A stretch of DNA of 64,000 nt, taken from positions 1-64,000 of the forward strand of contig JAPMXV010000026.1 in the NCBI GenBank assembly GCA_026936335.1, given 5' to 3'. A model generated the notes under the pieces. It saw only the letters and a program-made list of their open reading frames with translations. It was not told the DNA's origin and searched no databases. Each line of letters starts with the position of its first letter. Position 1 is the first letter of the stretch. This DNA is from Mantamonas sphyraenae (lineage: Eukaryota; CRuMs; Mantamonadidae). Both the position numbers and the translations under genes were made by a program. Shown here piece after piece: positions 48,271 to 59,461 of the stretch.

Positions 48271-49242
48271 TCATTTGAATCCCCCAAAGCCCATCATGGC
48301 CATCAGCTGCTCCTCTTCCTTCTTTGCCTGCTCCTGCTTCAACAACAGGCTTTCCTCTTCGCTCAACTCCTTGCCCGACTCCTTTGCCTCTTGGATTTGC
48401 ACGAGACGTGCCTCCTGCTCCGCGGCCGCCTGTTCCGCTTCCTTGGCCGCCTTCTTGGCCGCCTTCTTCTCCTTCTTGCGTCGTTTCCTCTCCTCCTCCT
48501 CCTGTTCCAGTTGTGCCAGCTTCTCCTCGACGCTCATCTCCTCCACGTCGTCCAGTTTCCGCTTGCGGCTCGCCAGCTCCGCCAGCTTGCTCTTGACAGC
48601 GTTGCTTGACACCTGCACCACACCAGCTTTCTGGCCCAGATTCCGCAGATCTGTCCCCACCCGTGCATATCTGCGTGTCAGTGCATCCTTCGACCAAACC
48701 GCACGCTCGTCTTCCCAATACCCGCTCACTTACGTCGTTCCCCGTTCAGATGGCTCACATACGACCGGTTGTCCTTGAGCACAACCTGGCACACTGCGCC
48801 CCGCCGCCCCGTGTGAGTAATCCACACATGGCGATCACTGACCAAACGCCCCACTCCACTGCCTGCGCCAATGTGCACACTCACCGTGGCACGGAAAGCC
48901 CGCCTGGTCCATCTTGCCTTCGCCCTTGACGAGCTGCACCTTGCCCACAAACTTGCTCTCGTCCAGGACACGCGTGTCTCTGTTGTTGGCCACCTCCAGC
49001 AGCTCCTTTGGGATTTGCTCCGTGTCTGTGCACATGTGCACGCACACACCGCACCGGACACAAGTCACACGTGTCAGCAGCAGGCAGCGTTCAACCCACC
49101 AGTCGCACTCCCGCCGCAACCACTCACCGTCAACCCCCGTGAGGGTGCCCCCGGCCTTCATTTCGCGCTCCCGCCGCGCATACTCCTCGATGTCATACTT
49201 GGTGCGGCTGCTGTTGTCCACAAACTTGAATCCCTGGCTCAT
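48271..49242 (-). CDS. ZMAT2: SNU23/ZMAT2, U4/U6.U5 tri-snRNP zinc-finger splicing factor
   Basis: Four exons, 49128-49242, 48885-49025, 48734-48793 and 48271-48650, encode 231 residues. Introns start GTGAGT, GTGAGT and GTAAGT and contain CTGACAC in two of three. Junctions rebuild the family sequence: GVD-D-TEQIPKELL, a U1-type C2H2 finger whose parts FPCHVCQVVLKDNRSY and VSHLNGERRHLRNLG come from three exons. The last 3' splice site must be GGGGACAG at 48651, because only this restores the finger's last His and the following RNLG; the nearer CACGCAG after the branch motif would shift frame. The C-terminus MMGFGGF matches the ZMAT2/Snu23 terminal MGFxGF. Snu23 joins the tri-snRNP in the B complex and acts near the 5' splice site. 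Confidence 0.92.
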
Positions 49243-49331
49243 GGCGACAAATGGGCGGCTGCGCTACACTGGCGCACCCGCCGCGCCTCCACCCACACAA
49301 TTGCAATCCGTTCTCCCGAGTCGTAGCGCAA
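49243..49331. promoter_or_regulatory. Divergent promoter region, SNU23 / SAP-VMP1
   Basis: The two start codons are 89 bases apart on opposite strands. The gap is GC-rich and includes an ATTGC(A)AT-like core (ACAATTGCAAT, 49297-49307), which could be a CCAAT/octamer-like element, but this is only a weak resemblance. Confidence 0.35.
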
Positions 49332-51393
49332 ATGGCATTCGATCCCACCTCTGCCACGTACGCCGAGTTGCGTTCGCAGTGCAAGAGCCTCGGCCTGCCC
49401 AGCACGGGTACAAAGGCCGTGCTCATCAAGCGCCTGCAGGACGCCGCCTCGTCTTCTCCCGTGTCCGACACCGCCAGTGTGGCCTCCAGCGTCGCCTCCA
49501 GTGTCGCTCGCCGTCGTCGCCGTGGTGCTCGCTCCTCCACAGGCACAGCCGGCTCCAACAACAACAGCGACGACGCCGCGTCAAATGCTTCCAGCCGAGC
49601 CTCCACTGGCCCGGTTGACTTTGCTTCCATGCGTGTGCCCGAACTGCGTACCCTGCTGGAAGAGCGTGGTTTGGACTCCAGCGGACGCAAGAGCGACCTC
49701 GTGGCTCGCCTTGAGAACGCCTCTCCGTCGGCTTCTGCCTCGTCGCCTTCGCCCTCTCTTGTCGGCGGCTCTCACGGAACGCCCAAGAAGAGCATGCGCT
49801 CGCCCGCTGGAGCCGGCGTGGCGTCGGCTGCATATGACATTTCCGACACTGCCTCCACTCAGCAGCGTGTCGACCATGCCCTGCATGTCATGCAGAGCGA
49901 GGAGCTCGAGTCGAATGTGCTCGGTGAGTTTCGCGCGCCACGTCGTCACACGCCCGCTTGCCTTGCCCTACTCACACACAGACGCCACCGGCTGTCTCCT
50001 TGCCCTCCCCTGCGCTTGCGTGTGTTTCCCCCATGCGTCTTGCCGCCTGTGCCCCGTTGTCCCTCCTGCGCGCTACGCAGAGGCGGTCAACAACTTGCGT
50101 CGCAAACAGCTCGCTGCGCGAGAGGAACTCACCTTTCTGCGCTCTCCGCTGCGCATGGTCGTTGGCTCCTTCTGGGTCATTTTGCAGTGGATCAAGGATC
50201 TGCTTCTCTGGTTCTCTGCCAATGCCAACTACATCGTGGTCCTCTTCTTCCCCTTTGTCACCGCCTCCATCGTTTGGCACGACACGTTCCTGCCCTTTTT
50301 CGACGACCTCATGGACGAGCTCGAGTGGATCATCCTCGGCATTGCCTCCTCCGTGGGCCTTGGTACGTCCCTGCCTCTTTTTGCCAACATTGGATGTTGC
50401 GTGCGTGCCCCCATGCGACCAAGCCGTTCAGCTGACATCGACCCGCCCTGCCCCTTCCTTCCCCCCCCCCCCCCCCACACACACGAACTCTCCCGTACAG
50501 GCTCGGGCGTCCACACCTTCCTGCTCTACCTGGGCCCTTGGATTGCGCAGGTGACGACGGTGGCGTATGAGTGTGGCACTCATGAGCTGCTGAAGGGCAC
50601 AGATCATGCGACCAACCCGTTTGTGTGTCCCGACGAGATCCTGGCTCTGGGCAAGAACAAGTCGGCAGAAATGGTGGCTGGTGTGATCAACCCGGCCACG
50701 GGGGCTGCGTTTGAGCCCACCACAGTCATGGGCGTGTTTACGCTTGTCGGCCTGCCCGCTCTGCTGTGGGGCATCGGCACTGCCATTGGTGAGCTGCCGC
50801 CCTACTTCTTTGCACGCAAGAGCAAGCTTGCAGGTGAGTCGCTGGACGAAATCAACGAGCTGCTGGACAGCAAGGCCGACTCGGCGGTAGACCGCTGGAA
50901 GGCCTGGCTCATCAACAACATCGACCGTATGGGCTTTTTCGGCATTCTCGCGTTTGCCTCTGTGCCCAACCCGCTCTTTGACCTGGCCGGCCTGGCCTGT
51001 GGCTTTGCCCTCGTGCCCTTCTGGACCTTCTTTGGCGCCACAGCCATTGGCAAGGGTGTCTTCAAGGCCTGCGCCTTCCAGGCCACTTTCTACATCATGG
51101 TGTTTGGCAACCAGTACAAGAACATTGTTGGTGCCATCGAGAACACCGTGCCTGCCCTGGCCGCCCCGGTCAAGGCGTGGCGCGAGCGCCTGGTCCAGCA
51201 GATGGTCAACAAGGTTGCTCCCGAGCCCACCCTCGTGTCCATCATGTTTGGCCACCTCATCACGCTCATCATTGCCATCACCCTCATGGGCATCTTGGAG
51301 ATGTCTGTGCAAAAGTGGGCCGCCGATCACGACGAGGAGGCTGTCGCCCAGTACCGCCTGGAGCTCGAGAATGCCCGCTACGCAAACAAGTGA
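49332..51393 (+). CDS. VMP1: VMP1 (DedA-fold ER scramblase) with two N-terminal SAP motifs
   Basis: Exons 49332-49923, 50081-50362 and 50501-51393 encode 588 residues; introns begin GTGAGT and GTACGT and end CTACGCAG and CCGTACAG, and a C16-20 tract occupies the second. Residues ~7-38 (TYAELRSQCKSLGLPSTGTK) and ~100-130 (MRVPELRTLLEERGLDSSGR) are two SAP/HeH helix-extension-helix motifs, separated by Ser/Arg-rich linker. From ~210 on it is a full-length VMP1: ILGIASSVGLG-SGVHTFLLY across the second intron, MWGIGTAIGELPPYFFARKS-like GIGTAIGELPPYFFARKSKL, FFGILAFASVPNPLFDLAGL and PFWTFFGATAIGKGV. VMP1 scrambles ER phospholipids and is needed for autophagosome formation and ER contact control. 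SAP motifs usually bind DNA or RNA and are not known to me in VMP1. Confidence 0.9.
50459..50480 (+). repeat. Poly-C tract in intron 2 of VMP1
   Basis: A run of about 16-18 cytosines followed by ACACACACA lies 20-40 bases before the intron's 3' splice site (CCGTACAG). It is the longest homopolymer in the window and replaces the normal branch-site region, in which no CTGAC motif is visible apart from GCTGACATCG about 30 bases upstream (50432-50441). Confidence 0.85.
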
Positions 51394-51500
51394 GCCGCTA
51401 CCTTGCCATCTAACTTTGCTTCCATCGGCACCGGTTCCGCCCACGTTCCCAACCCAACCCAAGCAACGCACAACAAAAAAACCGCATCTTTTGCTCGCCC

Positions 51501-54500
51501 ATGAGTCGCAGGGAACCTCGCCGTCCCACCACGCTTCCACGCTCTCTTGCAGACCCGCTCGGCTTCTTCAACCTTGTGGGCGGCGATGAGAACGACGTAG
51601 AGGAGCACGATGTTGTACAAAGCGAGGGCATAGAAAGTTCAGAGGCGCCACAGCAGCCGGCGGCGTTTCGAGCAAACCGGATGTCAGGATCGGGCTCGTC
51701 GATCGCTCACCCACCGTTGGCCATCCCGCTGGCTCCAAACATGGATCCCAGTGAAGACATCCAGGACGCCGATGTAGACGACGCGTGGACGACCAAGGAC
51801 AGCATCAAGGCTGTGGATCCGCGCATTTCATCAAGCACCTCGTCATCGTCATCATCGCACGCATCGCTGCCACTACCACGCAAATACCACGACCTGTTTG
51901 CGTTTTCGTCGCTGAACCGTATGCAAGCCGAGTGTGCACACACCATGCTGCACAGCAGCGGCAACGTGGTGATTTCTGCCCCGACAGGAGCTGGCAAGAC
52001 GACGCTGTTTGATCTGGCCATGGTGTCCCAACACATGCAGGGCAAGACACATGCACGATGTGTGTACTTAAGCCCCACCAAGGCACTTTGCAACGAACGC
52101 TACCAGGACTGGAGCAAGCGGTACGGTGGCGTGCTGGATTGGAAGGTGAAGCAGGTGACGGGCGATTCCGAGTACACAGGCATGGCTGATTTGGCGGACG
52201 TGGATCTGCTCGTGAGCACCCCGGAAAAGTTTGACAGTTTGACGCGTGCTTGGAGGCAGCACAGGGCATTTGCGACCTCCATCACGCTGCTGCTGATCGA
52301 CGAAGTGCACTTGCTTGGAGATCGGCGGGGCGCAACGCTCGAGGCCATTGTGGCACGCACACGCAGCATCCAAGAGCGCACCGGTCACACACTGCGCATC
52401 GTGGCGGTTTCAGCGACCATTCCCAACATCGAGGACATCGGAGAGTGGCTGGAATGTCCGGTGGATGGCGCTCACGTGCGGCATTTCGGCATGGAGTACA
52501 GGCCCGTGCCTTTGCAACAGGTCGTCCTTGGCTACCGTCCGGCCAAGAGCAGCTTTTTGTTCGATCGCAACCTGAACTACCGGCTGGCTGGCGTGATCAG
52601 CAAGTACAACGATGGAAGGCCCGCTCTTGTGTTTTGCGCCACACGCAAAAGTGCAGTGCAGGCGGCTCAGCATCTGTGCACAGAGGTTCAGCTGACCAAA
52701 ACACTGGTGCACAGCAGCCAACAGCAACAGGTGCTGCTGCAGGCGGTGACCAAGGTCAAGGACCACGCGCTGGCCGAATGCCTGACACACGCCGTGGCTT
52801 TCCATTCGGGAGGGCTGGACATGGGCGACCGACGACTGGTGGAGCGACTGTTGTCGGAGGGCCACCTGATGGTGTGCTGCACTACGTCCACTCTGGCCAT
52901 GGGCGTCAATCTGCCTGCACATCTGGTGGTGATCAAGGGCACGCAGATGTACAAGGAGGGCAAGTACGTGGAGTACGCCGAGCAGAGTGTGCTGCAGATG
53001 TGTGGTCGAGCAGGCAGGCCGCAGTTTGATACCACAGGCACCGTCGTCATCATGACCGAGGAGGACAAGCAGTACCACTATCAAAACCTGGTGGACGGCC
53101 ACACCAAGGTGGAGAGCTCCTTGTTGAGTCACATGGTGGAGCATCTGAACTCCGAGGTAGTCAATGGGACCATTGACAGTGCACGTGGTGCAGAGCGGTG
53201 GCTGCAATCGACGTTCCTTCAGGTCCGACTGCGCAAAAACCCAGGCCACTACGGTCTGCACGGCGTGAACACACAGCAGGAGACCCAAAGAGCGCTGCTG
53301 GAAAAGGTGCGCACCGAGCTTGGGAGACTGGGCGAGCTGGAGCTGCTTCGGCTGGTGGAGCAGGAGGATGGTGACGCAGCGTGTTCACCACTGCCGTTGG
53401 GACGTGCTGTGGCGCGCGCGTGCATTGCCATTGGTACGGTGCAGCAGTTTGGACGCTTGAGTGCGCAGAGTGATATGTCGACAGTGATTGGCACGCTGTG
53501 CACCGCGAGGGAGTATGCAGGAGTGCATCTGCGCGTGAGCGAGAAGCGGACGTTGAACGCGCTCAACGCCCACGCCTTGATGCGCTTCCCCGTCATGGAG
53601 CAGCTCAAGACAAAGACCAAGGTGGGAAAGGTAAAGAGCAGCGCCAACAAGCTGCGTGTGTTGCTTCAGACGGTGTTGGCCGACATCCCGTTTCCGGAAG
53701 GATCGCAGGCTGGCATGCGCAACGACATTACCCAGCTGTACACACACGCGCACCGCATCCTTGGCTGCATGGTGGAGTATCTGGTTCTTCACAAGTACGC
53801 AAGCCCTCTGCGCCACGCTCTGCTACTGCAGGCTTGCTGCAAACGCCGAACCTGGGCGGATGGCCCGCTCGTGCTACGCCAGCTCGACCGAGTGGGCCCC
53901 GTTCTTTGCCGCGCCCTCGCTTCGGCGTCCATTTATGACCTGGACTCGTTGGCCCAAGCGCAGCCGTGGCGCATCGAGCAAGTCACAGGACGACGCGCAC
54001 CATTTGGCGCCCAGCTCGTCGCTGCTGCACAGGCTGTGCCCCGGTACACCCTCCATGCAGACACGAGTGGCACTGTATCCGGCACGCGAGCACGCATCAC
54101 CATCACCGTGCGCCCTGCAGTGACACCAGCCTCCTGGAGCAATTCCTCAGCAGGATCTCGCACAGCCAAGGCTCACGCAGACTCCTCGGTGACATGGGCA
54201 CGCGATCTGGCCTTGGTTGTGAGCACACGCACTGGTATGCTCCTTCTCCACAAGCGGCTGTTCAGTCGAGAACTCACTACCGGCCAGGAGAATGGCGGTG
54301 TCAAACAGTATTCCTGCGCAGTCAACTTGGACGCAGAGTCGTGCTGCAATGGCAGCAACAACGTCGACGTGGATATCCTTCTGGCCAACCTCGAGTATCT
54401 CGGTGTCGATGCACACGCACACATTGGTTTGCGTGTGCCTGGCTTGTCCAAACGCGCGCGGGATGAAGAGGATGTCAACACGGCGCCTCCTGCGGCAAAA

Positions 54501-54653
54501 CGCTCACGCTCCACGCCCAAACCCACATCCAAGATCTCTACACACGAGCGCACTCAAAATGCACTAGAACAAGGTGCCAGCAGCTCCTCCGCACCCGGTC
54601 TGGGCCATGTCAAGCGACTGCGCACCGATTTTGCGTCGAAATGGTTTGGATGA
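51501..54653 (+). CDS. HFM1: MER3/HFM1-type meiotic DNA helicase
   Basis: Intronless, 1,050 residues. Ski2-like SF2 helicase core at ~130-600 with Q-region FSSLNRMQAEC, motif I ISAPTGAGKTTL, Ia LSPTKALCNER, Ib VSTPEKFDS, II LLIDEVHLLGD (DEVH box), III VSATIPN, IV LVFCATRKSA, V TSTLAMGVNLPAHLVVIKG and VI QMCGRAGRPQFD. A winged-helix and Sec63-like region follow to ~880, where a helix-hairpin-helix-like ALASASIYDLDSLAQ is seen. The motif spellings and YLSPTKALCNER spacing match MER3/HFM1 rather than BRR2, ASCC3 or POLQ. MER3 promotes ZMM-dependent crossovers in meiosis I, so its presence argues for a sexual cycle. The C-terminal ~150 residues are poorly conserved. It starts 107 bases after the VMP1 stop. 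Confidence 0.87.
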   Translation: MSRREPRRPTTLPRSLADPLGFFNLVGGDENDVEEHDVVQSEGIESSEAPQQPAAFRANRMSGSGSSIAHPPLAIPLAPNMDPSEDIQDADVDDAWTTKDSIKAVDPRISSSTSSSSSSHASLPLPRKYHDLFAFSSLNRMQAECAHTMLHSSGNVVISAPTGAGKTTLFDLAMVSQHMQGKTHARCVYLSPTKALCNERYQDWSKRYGGVLDWKVKQVTGDSEYTGMADLADVDLLVSTPEKFDSLTRAWRQHRAFATSITLLLIDEVHLLGDRRGATLEAIVARTRSIQERTGHTLRIVAVSATIPNIEDIGEWLECPVDGAHVRHFGMEYRPVPLQQVVLGYRPAKSSFLFDRNLNYRLAGVISKYNDGRPALVFCATRKSAVQAAQHLCTEVQLTKTLVHSSQQQQVLLQAVTKVKDHALAECLTHAVAFHSGGLDMGDRRLVERLLSEGHLMVCCTTSTLAMGVNLPAHLVVIKGTQMYKEGKYVEYAEQSVLQMCGRAGRPQFDTTGTVVIMTEEDKQYHYQNLVDGHTKVESSLLSHMVEHLNSEVVNGTIDSARGAERWLQSTFLQVRLRKNPGHYGLHGVNTQQETQRALLEKVRTELGRLGELELLRLVEQEDGDAACSPLPLGRAVARACIAIGTVQQFGRLSAQSDMSTVIGTLCTAREYAGVHLRVSEKRTLNALNAHALMRFPVMEQLKTKTKVGKVKSSANKLRVLLQTVLADIPFPEGSQAGMRNDITQLYTHAHRILGCMVEYLVLHKYASPLRHALLLQACCKRRTWADGPLVLRQLDRVGPVLCRALASASIYDLDSLAQAQPWRIEQVTGRRAPFGAQLVAAAQAVPRYTLHADTSGTVSGTRARITITVRPAVTPASWSNSSAGSRTAKAHADSSVTWARDLALVVSTRTGMLLLHKRLFSRELTTGQENGGVKQYSCAVNLDAESCCNGSNNVDVDILLANLEYLGVDAHAHIGLRVPGLSKRARDEEDVNTAPPAAKRSRSTPKPTSKISTHERTQNALEQGASSSSAPGLGHVKRLRTDFASKWFG

Positions 54654-54655
54654 AA

Positions 54656-57224
<2,569 letters not shown>

Positions 57225-57303
57225 GCGAAAGAAACGACGAGGTGGTTGCTCCGTCAGGGCAAGCACATGCCCATCCACCCCAACGCAACCCCACCACCAA
57301 CCC
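57225..57303. promoter_or_regulatory. Divergent promoter region, katanin-like / FKBP
   Basis: 79 bases between the two opposing start codons; includes a CAACGCAACCCCACCACC stretch but no recognisable core element. Shared promoter inferred from spacing. Confidence 0.4.
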
Positions 57304-58280
57304 ATGTCTCGCTTTGTTGCTCTTGCGTGCGTGTGTGTGCTCCTGCTGGCTGCCGTGGCCATCGGACAGCAGGAGGAGCTGAAGATTGGCAAGGAGTACG
57401 TGCCCGACGACTGCAGTGTCACCGCAACTCCGGGCGCCTTTGTCCAGGTCCACTACACGGGCAAGCTCGAAGACGGCCGCGTGTTTGACTCCAGCCGCAG
57501 CGAAGGTCGCGAGCCCTTCCGCTTCCAGCTCGGTGCTGGTCAGGTCATCCCAGGTACGTGTGGTTGTTTCCCAAGCCCAACCCCAATGTCGTCATCAAGC
57601 CGCCCCCGTCGTCTCACTGACACAACCCTGTCCCCATCCTCACACACCCATCCTCACCTGTCCACACCTGTCCAGGCTGGGAACAGGGCATCAACGGCAT
57701 GTGTGTCGGGTAAGTTGCACCCATGTGGGACTGGACTGGGTATGACGGGCAGGGTAGGGACGACGCTCACTCTGTGTTTCCCCTCTCGACCCTCTCTTCT
57801 CACAGCGAGCGCCGTACGCTCATCATCCCACACCATCTGGCCTATGGCGAACAGGGCCATGCCAACGTCATCCCGCGTAAGTGAACACGGCCCCGGGCAT
57901 CCAGCGCGGCTCGTTTTTAGTCGCCCATCATGCACAACGCGACTGACCCCAGTTTGGCCCCTGGCCGGCCTGCCTGCCTAGCGCGCGCCACTCTCTTGTT
58001 TGAGGTGGAACTGCTCAACGTGGAAGTGCCGCCGTCGAATCTCATCCCGGCTTTGATGGAGACCTGGCCCTACCTGGCCCTCTTTGTGCTCATGATTGTC
58101 TTTGTCTACCGCATCTACCAGGCCGAGCAGGCTAGCGAGGCCACCAAGGAGCGTCAGGCCGAGATCAACGAGGCAGAGCGCTCGCGTCGCAGTGCCAAGA
58201 AGAAGGCCAAGGCCAACGTGCCCCTCACAGTGGGTCCCAACAAGGGCAAGCGAGGTGGCAAGAAGGCCAAGCGTGCGTGA
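57304..58280 (+). CDS. FKBP-type peptidyl-prolyl isomerase with signal peptide and membrane anchor (FKBP11-like)
   Basis: Four exons, 57304-57553, 57676-57709, 57806-57876 and 57982-58280, encode 217 residues. Introns start GTACGT, GTAAGT and GTAAGT. The last intron ends TGCCTAG at 57981: this AG, not the CCCAG ten bases after the CTGACC branch motif, restores [20 protein letters not shown] signal peptide ([18 protein letters not shown]) is followed by an FKBP domain at ~35-135 with [18 protein letters not shown], the [20 protein letters not shown] core and LAYGEQG. A transmembrane helix at ~155-177 ([17 protein letters not shown]) and a Lys-rich cytosolic tail follow. This topology (lumenal PPIase, one C-terminal anchor) is that of FKBP11/FKBP19. 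The enzyme assists folding of secretory proteins in the ER. The tail KKAKRA is a possible dibasic ER retrieval signal. Confidence 0.9.
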
Positions 58281-58288
58281 TCAATCCC

Positions 58289-59405
58289 CTACAACTCGTT
58301 TTTGTGCTGTGCCCCGCCTGTCGTCTCTCTCCTCTTTCCTCCTCCCTCTCTTGTCCCTGTGTCTCCTGTATCAGCATTGGAACCGCCTCCCCAGAGCCAC
58401 CCACCATCCTGTTCCACGCCGCCCTTTGCAGCTGCCTGTGCCTCGCCCTCGCCCTCGCCCTCACTGGCAAACAGGATGCTGCCAAAGTTGATGGAACGGA
58501 TGACTGGCAGGCGTCTGCGCAGCACAAATGCCACTGTGGCCGTGAATAGCACCAAGCCCAGCACAAACAGCGCTTTGTCCATGTTCTCGCGCCGGATCAT
58601 CCGTGTCAGCGCATTGCGTGCCCCCTTCATCGCCTGGTGGTATGTGTCGTATTGGCTGTTGGTCTGTTGCAGGCTCTCCGATGAGTCATCTGTTGTGCAT
58701 GCCGTGTCCCCATGGGCACACCTGTGTGTCAAAGACTCTGTACACCTGCTCTGCGCATCCCTCCCGTTTCTCCTCTCTCCCTCTCTGTCTTTTCACTTAC
58801 ACAGCGCCCCAAATGTGTTTTCTCCCCGCCTCAGCTCGTCTGCCATCATCGTGCGTGTCTCTTGCAGCTTGCTGAGAATCGACTGCGCCCTTTTCACCGC
58901 CGCCTGCTGCCCCTGCTTCCGTTGCCTGCTTATCTGTGCCTGCCCCCCTTCCAACAGCTTGCGCCTCTCTTCTGCATACCGCTGTGCCGTGTGTTCCTTG
59001 AGCACGGCGCGTGCCTTGCGCAGCTCGGCCGTCAAACTGACCCCATTTTGCGTTGCCGCCACGTCAGCTCCGCCCTGGCTCTACACACCCTCTCGTCCTT
59101 GCTACTGCCAAAACAACACCACCACCCAACCCCCACTTTCCCACTCACTTGAAATACTCGTCCGAGTGGCTCTGGTACAATTGCATCACCTCCTCGCGCT
59201 CGCTGCGCCGTTTTTGCTCGTACGCCTCCTGCTCCAGCGCTTTGATCAGCCGCGCTAGCTTCTCCAGCTTCCGTGGCACCTGTGCATTCAGCGCATCTGC
59301 TTCCTCCTCCCCACTGCGAGCCAGCTCCTGGATATCTGCGCGGATTTCAATTTCCAGCGCTGCCAGTTCGGTTCGCTTGCTTGTGGATGCAGGTTTGCCT
59401 TTCAT
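58289..59405 (-). CDS. SEC20: SEC20/BNIP1-type ER Q-SNARE with C-terminal HKNEL
   Basis: Exons 59149-59405, 58801-59036 and 58289-58689 encode 297 residues. Introns start GTGAGT and GTAAGT and end GGTCAG and CAACAG; the first contains GCTGACGTGG. N-terminal helices (residues ~1-150), a Sec20-type SNARE segment, LQETRTMMADELRRGENTFG continuing into SLQQTNSQYDTYHQAMKGAR, then MIRRENMDKALFVLGLVLFT membrane anchor are in the order of BNIP1/Sec20. Sec20 is a Q-SNARE of the Golgi-to-ER retrograde fusion complex with Use1, Ufe1/STX18 and Sec22. The protein extends ~65 lumenal residues past the anchor, acidic/Gly-rich, and ends HKNEL, a KDEL/HDEL-type retrieval signal; yeast Sec20 is likewise terminated by HDEL while animal BNIP1 is not. 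The stop is only 8 bases from the convergent FKBP stop. Confidence 0.88.
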
Positions 59406-59461
59406 TTCGCTCTGCACTGCTTTGCTCACGCCTGCGCACCTCGGCCCTCTGTGTCTCACGT

